Source: Bacteroidales bacterium
Lineage (GTDB): Bacteria > Bacteroidota > Bacteroidia > Bacteroidales > Tenuifilaceae
Assembly (NCBI GenBank): GCA_013376985.1
Contig: JACABB010000043.1
Location: 1 to 33,418, forward strand
Direction: 5' to 3'
DNA: 33,418 nucleotides
Shown: in pieces, positions 22,998 to 30,906 of the stretch
Layout of the letters: each line of letters begins with the position of its first letter
Numbering within the stretch: position 1 is the stretch's first letter
Translations under genes and position numbers: made by a program
Notes under the pieces: model-generated
Told to the model about the DNA's origin: nothing
Database searches by the model: none
Seen by the model: the letters and a program-made list of their open reading frames with translations, nothing else

Positions 22998-23114
22998 ATG
23001 AATGTGTATCAAATTCAAATTGCATTGAAAGGGGTCAAGTCTAAAATATGGAGAAGAGTATTGATCCCAGCCGATTTACTAGTGGCTGATTTTCATAAAA
23101 TTATAGTTGCATAG
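22998..23114 (+). pseudogene. truncated pRiA4b ORF-3-family remnant, 38 aa
   Basis: The frame reads MNVYQIQIALKG, KSKIWRRVLIPADL and DFHKII before a TAG. This matches the N-terminal 35 residues of the plasmid pRiA4b ORF-3 family, whose full proteins are usually well over 100 residues and often lie on mobile elements. The remainder is absent: the next bases lead directly to the end of the convergent lipoprotein gene. It is therefore a gene remnant. Confidence 0.7.
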
Positions 23115-23144
23115 AGGTATGAGCTAATTAGCAGAATTCAAGGA

Positions 23145-24185
23145 TTACTCAAGAAACATCGCATGCATTACAGCCTTATCAGGCTTTTCTTCAAAAACCC
23201 ATATCAGGCTATTCCCTTTTAAATATGGCTTTCCTATTTTCCCAACCTCTAAATCAACCTGTTTATTTGTGGCTAAATTGTAGGCAGGAACCTTATCAAA
23301 GCTAGGCGATTCCCATACAACATAATTTTGATTTATCTGGGGAGATTCTCCTCCTGCTGGGTTAGTCGAAAGCACAGTTTTGCATTGTGTTTGTAGATCA
23401 AAAAGTTGAATTGTGCCATATTCATAGGGAGAAGAACATTCTTTATAAACTAATTTTTTACCGTAAAGTGCAGGTTGAAAGCCTGAATTGGGTATATCGA
23501 GGATTGTCCACTTGCCCTGTGAAATTTGGTATAAAGCAATTTTGGAGAATATTTTTTTATCGGCATCCAATGAGATCAAATTGCAAACAATTTCGTTCAT
23601 ATCGGCTCCGTTAAACGATGGGGTATATGAGTCGTACCCTTTAGGAGCCTTAATTACCTTCGTTAAATTTTTGTTTATATCAAATAAAATAAGAGGCGAA
23701 TCAATTGTATCGGTGCCCGATGGGGTAAAAAAATCAAGAATTATCAGGTTTCCAGAGATATCAAAATGGGGAAATTCAACATTCGGATTTTTGATGTTAT
23801 GCATAACTATTTTTGGTGCTACAGTATCAAAAAGACCCTTAGTGCATAGTTTCCAAGCCATAGGGCTTCCTTCTTCTAGTCCATACTCTACCCAAACTAC
23901 CTGTTCATCGTACAATCGCACGGGCATTACATTTTTGCTCTTATCGGCTACTTCGAAGAAAAGAACGGGTTTATCTTTATCTAAATTACTGTAATATATT
24001 CTTTTTGAATTTTTTTCGGCCTTTGTACCTGTGCTGAAAATGGCAGTATTTTTGAAAACAGAAACAGAATAAATATTTCCCTTTGGATGGATGGTTAAAA
24101 TATTACTTTTTTCAGTACACCCGATAATTATGCACAACGAAGTGATTATTAAGTATTTTAATATAGAAGCGATAATGTTCATCAT
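23145..24185 (-). CDS. lipoprotein with beta-propeller-like repeats
   Basis: From the double ATG at 24180-24185 the protein starts with a hydrophobic signal ending in a lipobox IIIGC (Cys 23), so it should be lipid-anchored. The body of about 320 residues has repeats of the type YDEQVVWVEYG, ISGNLIILDFF, YGKKLVYKE and INQNYVVWES, each a strand-turn-strand unit as in TolB/WD40-like propellers. The frame is open 37 codons further upstream, but that part has no signal-like start and overlaps an inverted repeat. It is on the same strand as the C39-like protease gene, 252 bases downstream of it. Confidence 0.75.
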   Translation of the reverse strand: MMNIIASILKYLIITSLCIIIGCTEKSNILTIHPKGNIYSVSVFKNTAIFSTGTKAEKNSKRIYYSNLDKDKPVLFFEVADKSKNVMPVRLYDEQVVWVEYGLEEGSPMAWKLCTKGLFDTVAPKIVMHNIKNPNVEFPHFDISGNLIILDFFTPSGTDTIDSPLILFDINKNLTKVIKAPKGYDSYTPSFNGADMNEIVCNLISLDADKKIFSKIALYQISQGKWTILDIPNSGFQPALYGKKLVYKECSSPYEYGTIQLFDLQTQCKTVLSTNPAGGESPQINQNYVVWESPSFDKVPAYNLATNKQVDLEVGKIGKPYLKGNSLIWVFEEKPDKAVMHAMFLE

Positions 24186-24268
24186 AAAGATATCTTTTTT
24201 CACGGAAACTAACCACGGTTTTAGTAATAGCCTTTTTAAGTGGAGAAAAGGCCATTGTAAAAATTGGA

Positions 24269-24362
24269 GGGCTATATCAAAATCTTTATAAAGCATATTC
24301 TATATATGATTGGAGCAAACAACTTTCAGGTGAATAATGCCTTAAATGTTTTGATATAGCCC
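24269..24362. repeat. 14-bp perfect inverted repeat around a 66-bp centre
   Basis: GGGCTATATCAAAA at 24269-24282 is exactly complementary to TTTTGATATAGCCC at 24349-24362. It lies between the two lipoprotein genes, upstream of the propeller gene. It could be a small mobile-element remnant or a regulatory structure. Confidence 0.55.
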
Positions 24363-24437
24363 AAGTTTTCAATACATTTTTTTATGATTTTGATTATTAG
24401 TATTGGATAGATAAATAGAATAATTTTTTTATAATAA

Positions 24438-25154
24438 TTAATAAATCATACAGTTAGCATTTGCATTAATACAATAGTACATTGTATAGGCATCTATTGT
24501 TTTGTTAGCACCACCACCAGTACCATACCAAGGATCTTGATAATATACTTTGGAATTTGAGGTGAAATCATATCCTCTACCAGCAACGTAATGGCCGCAA
24601 TTAGAGGTCCACCCTGGTAGATGGTATGTTGAACTTGGATAAGTCATAAGAAGCCAAACTTCAGGTGCTGAATAACCTCCAAATGACCATTGAACTTTAT
24701 TTTGGAAATCGGTAAAACTTGCCAAAGAAGTAACTTCCCATACCCACCAGCTTGGTAGTACTAAGTAACCAGTTTTTGGCGCACTATTAAACCAATCAGC
24801 AATTGGACCGATATAAGTACCATACGCAGGTGCGGAATTACAATAGGCAGCTATTGTTGCTTGTGAAACTGGCTGATTAAAATAGTAATTTACCATTTTA
24901 GCGCTAGCTGGCCCACACCAGTAGTTAGTTTCCTGTGCATAATAGGGAACAGCGATTGTTTTTGATGTTGGATATTTGCTTTCTCTACCTATGGTTTTAT
25001 CCACATTTTTAGCAAATTCCCCTTTTGGGAAACCTTGGTTAAATTCTTTGTTTGTTGACATATTTGATCCTTCATTTTGGGTTAGCTGATCCTTTGAGCA
25101 ACCCAAAACGAGTAATGCCATAGCCGAACTAATGAATAATAGATTTAATTTCAT
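24438..25154 (-). CDS. secreted C39-like cysteine peptidase lipoprotein
   Basis: The 238-residue protein has a lipoprotein signal with lipobox VLGC (Cys 19). After a linker of about 45 polar residues comes a papain-fold peptidase domain: PYYAQETNYWCGPASAKM with Q74 and catalytic C80, then NCGHYVAGRGYD with H188, and YYQDPWYG with D207. These fit the catalytic Cys-His-Asp triad and oxyanion Gln of the C39 group. C39 peptidases in ABC exporters cleave double-glycine leaders; this one has no transporter parts and is surface or periplasm anchored, so its substrate is open. Several additional Cys residues could form disulfides. Confidence 0.82.
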   Translation of the reverse strand: MKLNLLFISSAMALLVLGCSKDQLTQNEGSNMSTNKEFNQGFPKGEFAKNVDKTIGRESKYPTSKTIAVPYYAQETNYWCGPASAKMVNYYFNQPVSQATIAAYCNSAPAYGTYIGPIADWFNSAPKTGYLVLPSWWVWEVTSLASFTDFQNKVQWSFGGYSAPEVWLLMTYPSSTYHLPGWTSNCGHYVAGRGYDFTSNSKVYYQDPWYGTGGGANKTIDAYTMYYCINANANCMIY

Positions 25155-25161
25155 TTTTATT

Positions 25162-25167
25162 CCTCCT
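25162..25167 (-). promoter_or_regulatory. strong Shine-Dalgarno site of the C39-like gene
   Basis: On the minus strand AGGAGG lies seven bases before the ATG. Strong Shine-Dalgarno sites are uncommon in Bacteroidota, so this confirms the start and suggests high or unusual translation. Confidence 0.7.
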
Positions 25168-25559
25168 AAGTTTAGATTAATAATTTAAAATTGTATACTA
25201 ATAATCAAATAAATATTAAATAATAATCGAATATATATTATATATTGACATTATATTGTATAATATTTTTAATAATTAAACAATTTGTTGGTATTGATTC
25301 TACAAAAAAATTAATGGGAGAGGTAGAACGATTGAATAAACCTACATCGCATTTTACGAAATATTAAGAAAACTCTATAGGTTATTGGAGGACTAATGTC
25401 ATTTCCAATTGCTTTATGCTGAGGTTTTTTTGAATTAATGGGCTAAATTGTAAAATACAAAATATCTGTTTCACTAACCTATTAAAGTACTCCTAAACTA
25501 CAACAAAGTATTAGCTTTCTTTCATACCAAGTTCTATTGTTAACCAAATAGGCGGCAAA
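25168..25559. other. AT-rich divergent intergenic region
   Basis: This region lies between the divergent C39-like gene and the porin gene. The left part is a run of A/T (about 25180-25270) with many TAATAAT and ATATAT stretches and must contain the promoter of the C39-like gene. No ORF of useful length or clear hairpin was found. Confidence 0.5.
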
Positions 25560-25567
25560 TACTTTTG
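25560..25567 (+). promoter_or_regulatory. possible -7 promoter element of the porin-amtB operon
   Basis: TACTTTTG matches TAnnTTTG and lies 30 bases before the ATG at 25598. A partial -33 element (ATTGTT) is about 20 bases upstream. Its position argues against the alternative porin start at 25565. Confidence 0.4.
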
Positions 25568-25597
25568 TTGAACTTAATCTTTAAACCTTATTTTTAT

Positions 25598-26383
25598 ATG
25601 AGTAGGATATTAAAAGCAATCACTGTTTCTCTTATTACTATAGTATTTACCCTAGATGTCTTTTCTCAAAATGTGTCGCCAGTTCAGCTGGGGGCTGATA
25701 TAATGAGTCGTTATATCTGGAGGGGAGTTAACCTTGGTGGAAGTAGCCCAAGTATTCAACCTTGGCTTAAATACAACGCTTCAACTAATGACTCAAATCA
25801 TGCTTTAACAATTGGGACATGGGGTGCATACACATTTTCTCAAACCTCAAACCAAGAGGTTGATCTTTATCTTACCTATACTTATAAGAGTGTAATTAGT
25901 TTGACTGTTACTGACTATTTTTTCCCAGAGTATTACAGTACCAAGGGGCGTAGCAGATATTTTAGCTACGATAAGGATAGCACCTGCCATGTTTTTGAAG
26001 GAGCTATAAGCTTTAATGGAACTGAAAAAATCCCTTTCACCTTTCTATTTGCTATGAATTTTTATGGTAACGATGCTCGTAAAATCAATACCAATGGTAC
26101 TTCTGGCAATATTTTTATGACAAAATACATCGAGGTTGGTTATAAAAAGAATATTAAAGGAACTGATTTTAATGCATTTATTGGTGCGGCGTTAGATAAA
26201 CCAAATAAGGACAGGGGAGAGTTGGGATATTACGGAAATAAAACTGCAGGGGTAATAAACCTTGGAGTTAAAGCATCAAAATCTATTCAAATTTCAGATA
26301 AATACTCATTACCCGTTCAAGCTTCATTGATTACTAATCCCGAGTCAGAAAATATTTTTTTAACATTCGGCATATCATTTTAA
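25598..26383 (+). CDS. TorF-like (Gcw_chp family) outer-membrane porin
   Basis: A signal peptide (MSRILKAITVSLITIVFTLD, probable cleavage near VFS) is followed by DIMSRYIWRGVNLGGSSPSI, the hallmark start of the TorF/Gcw_chp family of putative porins. The rest is a series of amphipathic strands such as SLTVTDYFFPEY and YIEVGYKKNIKG, ending in a terminal Phe (ENIFLTFGISF), as in outer-membrane barrels. The start at 25598 (261 residues) was preferred over 25565 because it begins the signal peptide directly and avoids a likely promoter element. amtB starts 24 bases after the stop, so the two are co-transcribed. A role in letting ammonium or other nitrogen compounds into the periplasm is inferred. 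Confidence 0.82.
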   Translation: MSRILKAITVSLITIVFTLDVFSQNVSPVQLGADIMSRYIWRGVNLGGSSPSIQPWLKYNASTNDSNHALTIGTWGAYTFSQTSNQEVDLYLTYTYKSVISLTVTDYFFPEYYSTKGRSRYFSYDKDSTCHVFEGAISFNGTEKIPFTFLFAMNFYGNDARKINTNGTSGNIFMTKYIEVGYKKNIKGTDFNAFIGAALDKPNKDRGELGYYGNKTAGVINLGVKASKSIQISDKYSLPVQASLITNPESENIFLTFGISF

Positions 26384-26407
26384 TCAATCAATTAAAACAC
26401 AATAAAT

Positions 26408-27658
26408 ATGTTAAGTACAATTTTATTACAAACAGGTGTTCTAGAAACAGGTTCAACCGGTTTTATGCTACTTGCAGCAAGCCTTGTAATGCTTATGACA
26501 CCAGCGCTCGCCATGTTTTATGGGGGTTTGGCAACCAAGCGCAACATATTAGCAATTATGATTCAAAGTTTTGTTTCCTTAGGATGGACCACCGTTTTAT
26601 GGGTAATCTTTGGCTACTCACTTTGCTTTAGCGGGGGTGCAGGAGGAATCATTGGAAACTTTGACAAGGCTTTTTTATCAGGAATAGGTATGGATACCCT
26701 ATGGTCTGGTAATGGAAAAATTCCAGAATTGGTTTTTGTTGCTTACATGATGATGTTTGCAATTATTACCCCTGCACTTATAACTGGTGCATTTGTAAAC
26801 AGGGTATCATTCAAGGCATATTTTATTTTCTTAACCGTTTGGCAAATTTTGGTTTATTATCCATTTGTTCATATGATTTGGGGTGGTGGATTACTTGCTC
26901 ATTGGGGCGTACTTGATTTTGCTGGCGGTATTGTTGTTCATGCAACAGCTGGTTTTGCTGCTCTCGCTTCTGTTTTCTATGTTGGGGCTCGTGTTGATAA
27001 AAATTCAACTCCAAATAGTATTCCTTTAGTAGCTATTGGTAGCGGGTTGCTTTGGTTTGGCTGGTACGGTTTTAACGCAGGTAGCGAAGTTCAGGTGGAT
27101 AATGTAACCTCATTAGCATTTCTAAATACTGACATTGCAGCATCATTTGCAACAATTGCATGGCTTGTAGTGGAATGGTCAAAAGAGAGGAAACCAAAAT
27201 TTGTTGGTTTACTTACTGGTTCAATAGCAGGTTTGGCAACTATTACACCTTGCGCTGGTTTTGTTCCTTTATGGGCATCTCCAATCATTGGAACAGTAGC
27301 AGGTTTGGTTTGTTACTATGCGGTTCAGTTTAAGAACAGGATGAAATGGGATGATGCACTTGATGTATGGGGTGTTCACGGTATTGGTGGTGTATTAGGA
27401 ACTATTCTTCTTGGTGTATTTGCATCAAAGGCAGTAAATGCAGCTGGTGCCAATGGTTTAGTTTTTGGTTCAAGTTCATTCCTATTTAAGCAAATTGTTG
27501 CCGTTGTTGGTGCTTCGGCTTATGCTTTTGGGTTCACATACTTGATGCTAATTATTATAAACTTGATAACACCAGTAAGGGTTTCAGAAGAAGAAGAGAT
27601 AGCAGGTCTTGATAATGCAATTCATGGTGAAAGAGCTTATGATGAAGGGGCTTTATAG
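26408..27658 (+). CDS. amtB: ammonium channel/transporter AmtB
   Basis: This inner-membrane trimeric ammonium channel has 416 residues and about eleven helices. Key positions are present: MFYGG (36-40), the aromatic gate region FAIITPALI with F117, MIWGGG with W158 of the recruitment site, DFAGGIVVHATAG with D170 and the first twin histidine H178, and DVWGVHGIGG with the second twin histidine H324. The N-terminus has no cleavable signal. The C-terminal tail is acidic and short, and no PII (glnK) gene follows, unlike many amtB operons. It ends at a terminator, after which the sensor kinase starts. Confidence 0.95.
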   Translation: MLSTILLQTGVLETGSTGFMLLAASLVMLMTPALAMFYGGLATKRNILAIMIQSFVSLGWTTVLWVIFGYSLCFSGGAGGIIGNFDKAFLSGIGMDTLWSGNGKIPELVFVAYMMMFAIITPALITGAFVNRVSFKAYFIFLTVWQILVYYPFVHMIWGGGLLAHWGVLDFAGGIVVHATAGFAALASVFYVGARVDKNSTPNSIPLVAIGSGLLWFGWYGFNAGSEVQVDNVTSLAFLNTDIAASFATIAWLVVEWSKERKPKFVGLLTGSIAGLATITPCAGFVPLWASPIIGTVAGLVCYYAVQFKNRMKWDDALDVWGVHGIGGVLGTILLGVFASKAVNAAGANGLVFGSSSFLFKQIVAVVGASAYAFGFTYLMLIIINLITPVRVSEEEEIAGLDNAIHGERAYDEGAL

Positions 27659-27681
27659 TAGCTATTGAAATGCATTGATTG

Positions 27682-27716
27682 ATAGGGGCTCTGAAATATG
27701 AGCCCTTATTTTTTTT
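27682..27716 (+). terminator. Rho-independent terminator after amtB
   Basis: ATAGGGGCTC pairs with GAGCCCTTAT (one G-T pair) around an 8-base loop and is followed by eight T residues. It separates amtB from the sensor kinase gene. Confidence 0.85.
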
Positions 27717-27767
27717 AATTGTTTGAATAATTTTCTTACTTTGATCAAACTTATAAAAACTTGGAGG

Positions 27768-29534
27768 ATGTTTAGTCGGTCAATTAACCGAAAGTTGATG
27801 ATACTCTTCTTTATTGTTGGAGTATTGGCTCTATCTGTTATTGGCATATATTCCTATTTCAACGCAAAAAATGCATTGCTTAAGCGTACCCTCGATCAGC
27901 TTACGTCGATTAGGGTAATTAAAAAGGGTCAAATCGAGTTTTTTTTTAACGAACGATATAAAAACATTACACTCCTTTCGGAGAATGATTATCTAAAAAA
28001 CATAGCCGCGGTTTTAAACCAAAAACTGTATGAGAATTCTTCGAAACAATACCCTTCATCGTATCTAAACTACAGCCAATTAGGATTTAATAGCATGTAT
28101 CTAATTTTAGGTGTTGAAGAGAGCAAACTTCAAATATTTAAGTTTCAAGGTACTGAGATCATTAAGACCGCTCCTGATTCTGTTACCCTCAGACAGGTGG
28201 CAAGGCTATGGAAAAAATCTGAAAACACTGATAATCATGCAATTATAGATTTTTGTAAGCGATTTAACAATGATAATGATCCATTATGTTTAATCGGTAA
28301 GCGAATTGTTAATCAAGATAAAAAAACAATTGGAGTTTTAGCCCTTCAAATTCCTATTAATGATATCAATAGCATTATGCTTGAGGATAGCCCCGAGAAT
28401 GGGCTTGGAGAATCGGGCGAGGTGTACCTTGTTGGTGATGATTACCTAATGCGTAGCAATTCAAGGTTTATTCCTAATTCTGTTTTGAACACAAATGTTA
28501 AAACAATTAGCGCAGTAAATGCTTTTAAAGATAAAGTAGGTTCATCGCTTATTGATGATTATAGAACGGTTGCATGTCTAAGTTCATATGATAGGTTAAT
28601 TGTTCCAGGCTTAAATTGGGCAATTATTGCCGAAATCGATTATAGCGAAGCGATGATTCCCATTGTTTCTTTAAGAAATGATATCGTTTTTCTTTCGCTC
28701 ATAATATGTGTATTTCTATTCTCAATTGCTCGATTCATCTCCCGTACAATTACCAACCCGATTATAAGACTTAAGAATGCAGCTTTAATGATTGGCGAAG
28801 GCGATTTGGATATCAATATAAAATCAAAATCTCGGGATGAGATCGGTTTACTTACCGATGCCTTTAATACCATGGCAATGCAGCTTAAAGATGAACGGCT
28901 AAAACGAATGTCGGCATTGTACGATGGGCAAGAGCTTGAAAGGCAGCGTATTTCACGAGAACTGCACGATGGCCTTGGTCAAAAGCTTATTGCCATTAAG
29001 CTGCTACTCGAAAGTACAAGCAAGCAGAATATAGATGAAACAAGAGCTACTCTCGAAGATGTAAAGGGTAGTTTCCTTAAAACTATTGAGGAGGTTCGGC
29101 AAATATCAAATAACCTTGCTCCGAACATTCTTAATGAGTCCGGTATTGACATTGCTCTTAAAAATCTTTGCGATTCTGTTCAAAAATCAGCAAAAATTGA
29201 TATTGAACTTTCAGCTCACGGCGATTACTCCACACCTGATCCCAAGGTTAAGTTTTACATTTATCGGATAGCGCAGGAAGCACTTAATAATGCCGTTAAG
29301 CACTCCACTGCTTCAAGAATTCAAATTCAGCTAATCGGAAATTCGGAGAATATTATTCTTGTTATTGAGGATGATGGAAAAGGGTTTATTTACGATTCAA
29401 ACTATTGTTTTCCCTGCAATGGAATTTACAACATGAAGGAAAGGGCACGATTACTCAACGGTACAATCGATATTGAAACCGAACCCTTAATGGGAACAAC
29501 CATAAGGCTTAAAGTACCGAAAAAGCACGAATAA
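27768..29534 (+). CDS. sensor histidine kinase, NarL/DegS class (HisKA_3)
   Basis: From the ATG at 27768 (GGAGG directly before it) the protein has 588 residues. A membrane helix (about 11-31) precedes an extracytoplasmic sensor of about 270 residues, probably a Cache domain, with SGEVYLVGDDYLMRSNSRF at 216-234. A second helix is at about 306-326, HAMP at 325-377 and the dimerisation domain QELERQRISRELHDGLGQ with phospho-acceptor H400. HATPase_c has RIAQEALNNAVKH (N508) and EDDGKGF. A CFPC pair (C547, C550) sits in the ATP lid, which is unusual. The response regulator gene follows after 209 bases. What it senses is unknown; the two channel genes suggest ammonium or related nitrogen signals. 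Confidence 0.92.
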   Translation: MFSRSINRKLMILFFIVGVLALSVIGIYSYFNAKNALLKRTLDQLTSIRVIKKGQIEFFFNERYKNITLLSENDYLKNIAAVLNQKLYENSSKQYPSSYLNYSQLGFNSMYLILGVEESKLQIFKFQGTEIIKTAPDSVTLRQVARLWKKSENTDNHAIIDFCKRFNNDNDPLCLIGKRIVNQDKKTIGVLALQIPINDINSIMLEDSPENGLGESGEVYLVGDDYLMRSNSRFIPNSVLNTNVKTISAVNAFKDKVGSSLIDDYRTVACLSSYDRLIVPGLNWAIIAEIDYSEAMIPIVSLRNDIVFLSLIICVFLFSIARFISRTITNPIIRLKNAALMIGEGDLDINIKSKSRDEIGLLTDAFNTMAMQLKDERLKRMSALYDGQELERQRISRELHDGLGQKLIAIKLLLESTSKQNIDETRATLEDVKGSFLKTIEEVRQISNNLAPNILNESGIDIALKNLCDSVQKSAKIDIELSAHGDYSTPDPKVKFYIYRIAQEALNNAVKHSTASRIQIQLIGNSENIILVIEDDGKGFIYDSNYCFPCNGIYNMKERARLLNGTIDIETEPLMGTTIRLKVPKKHE

Positions 29535-29743
29535 CCTAAGTTCGATTTTAAAAAAGCAATAATACATTTGTTTACAGTAATATATAAATACTTAATTTGG
29601 TGAAGGAAGGTTATGGAATTATGGGGTTACTTCTAACTTTTTTCTTCCAATATTCCATCATTCCAATTAAATTTACACATATAATATAGATTAATAAGTA
29701 ATTAAGCAATTCCTTAAATTGAACAGGTTAATAGATACAAACT
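29535..29743. other. 209-bp spacer between kinase and regulator genes
   Basis: It contains GGTTATGGAATTATGGGGTT followed by CCAATATTCCATCATTCCAA, two short arrays of TGGAAT/ATTCCA units in opposite orientation. This is a weaker version of the inverted oligomer arrays seen at 14.5, 15.8 and 18.8-19.3 kb. No gene is enclosed. Confidence 0.45.
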
Positions 29744-30406
29744 ATGAGCAGGACAAGAATACTAATCGTTGATGACCATCAAATTGTGCGAGATGGGATA
29801 AAACGTATTCTTACAGATGAGAATAATATTGAGCTGATAGGCTCAGTTGGCAGCGGTAAAGACGCTCTGGCTTTTATCAAATGTAATCAACCCGATATTG
29901 TTATAGCCGATCTTTCCATGCCCAATATGTCGGGAATTGAGTTAACTGAAACAATATCCAAGCTCTACCCTCAAATCAAAGTACTTATTCTATCTATGTT
30001 TAATAATGAAGAGTACATAGTTAGCGCAATACAAGCAGGAGCGAAGGGTTATCTGCCAAAACAGGATTCAACCACCGAGATTTTACTCGAAGCAATTAGA
30101 ACAATTGCCAGCGGCGATGAATTCTTTAGTCCTTCGATTTCGAAGATTGTGTTAAAGAGTTTTATCAATAACGCTAAGAGTTCAGGGGTAAGTGATGTTG
30201 CCAAAAAGCATCAGCTAACTTCTAGGGAAAAAGAGATTCTTAAACTTTATGTTGAAGGTTGTACCAATAACGAGATTGCCGATAAGCTTAACCTTAGCGT
30301 TTATACCGTTAAAACCCATAAAAACAATATCATGCAGAAGTATAACTTTAAAAGCACCGTTGAGATGATAAAGTTTGCACTGCGCAATAATATTGTAGAG
30401 TGGTAG
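29744..30406 (+). CDS. NarL/FixJ-type response regulator
   Basis: The 220-residue regulator has an N-terminal receiver domain with the acidic pair D10/D11 in LIVDDHQ, the phosphorylation site D56 in IADLSMPNMSG, S84 and K106 in GYLPKQ. The C-terminal LuxR-type DNA-binding domain runs over about 155-212: LTSREKEILKLYVEGCTNNE, then IADKLNLSVYTVKTHKNNIM. All catalytic residues are present. It is the obvious partner of the kinase before it. The targets are not visible; the Rh-like gene downstream and amtB upstream are the natural candidates. Confidence 0.94.
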   Translation: MSRTRILIVDDHQIVRDGIKRILTDENNIELIGSVGSGKDALAFIKCNQPDIVIADLSMPNMSGIELTETISKLYPQIKVLILSMFNNEEYIVSAIQAGAKGYLPKQDSTTEILLEAIRTIASGDEFFSPSISKIVLKSFINNAKSSGVSDVAKKHQLTSREKEILKLYVEGCTNNEIADKLNLSVYTVKTHKNNIMQKYNFKSTVEMIKFALRNNIVEW

Positions 30407-30636
30407 AAATAGTATGTTTTATTAAGCCAAATTTATAAAAAAGGTAATGATGCCACTGTCAAGCACTACACCTACCTTTAGTTAATGATATCTATAAATT
30501 AGAAAACACCCTACCTCGCAGCATCTTAATTTTTATAATATTAGTACTGATTTCATATTCAATCATAGCGTGCAACCTATCAACAAATTTGGTAGGTGAT
30601 TATGAATTTAGGTTGTTTTGAAAAAATCTATAAGTT

Positions 30637-30663
30637 AAAAGGAGAATTAATGTCTCCTTTTTT
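30637..30663 (+). terminator. Rho-independent terminator
   Basis: AAAAGGAGA pairs with TCTCCTTTT around a 7-base loop, with further T residues after it. It lies 230 bases after the response regulator stop, so it probably ends that transcript. Confidence 0.7.
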
Positions 30664-30718
30664 CATTTTATGCAATTGCCAAGATGTTTGGGCAAAACGA
30701 GTAAATCCAATGGTTTGC

Positions 30719-30751
30719 TATAGCTAATCGCGATAGTTTAGATTAGCTATA
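30719..30751. promoter_or_regulatory. hairpin or operator-like inverted repeat upstream of the Rh-like gene
   Basis: TATAGCTAATC at 30719-30729 is exactly complementary to GATTAGCTATA at 30741-30751, with an 11-base centre. The half-sites are one helical turn-scale unit apart (22 bp centre to centre), as for a dimeric regulator. There is no T-run, so it is not a terminator. Binding by the neighbouring LuxR-type regulator is only a possibility. Confidence 0.4.
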
Positions 30752-30906
30752 AAGTCTTTAAAATAAACACAGTTAATTTCTATATTTCTAAAAAAAATAA
30801 ATATTGTCTTTTTTTATATCTTAAATCTTAGGTTTTAATTATAACTAGCGGGTTATTTCAAATTTAAAGCTTTTTTAGATTTATTAATTAAAACCTTCAT
30901 CATCAA

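Larger units (their letters stand above)
30407..30906. other. 500-bp regulatory spacer before the Rh-like gene
   Basis: No ORF of note is present. It holds a terminator hairpin at 30637-30663, a separate 11-bp perfect inverted repeat at 30719-30751 and an AT-rich leader. The length and structures suggest that the Rh-like gene is controlled separately from the regulator gene. Confidence 0.5.

Noticed and set aside
23488-23994. 168-codon open frame on the + strand inside the propeller lipoprotein gene
   Set aside because: It is opposite to a gene with a signal peptide and clear strand repeats, and its own translation has no recognisable features.
24186-24296. 37-codon extension of the propeller lipoprotein frame
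   Set aside because: A lipoprotein signal begins at the double ATG; the extension overlaps an inverted repeat and would destroy the signal peptide.
27723-27767. Upstream TTG start for the sensor kinase
   Set aside because: The ATG at 27768 has GGAGG in front and gives a normal short cytoplasmic head before the first membrane helix.
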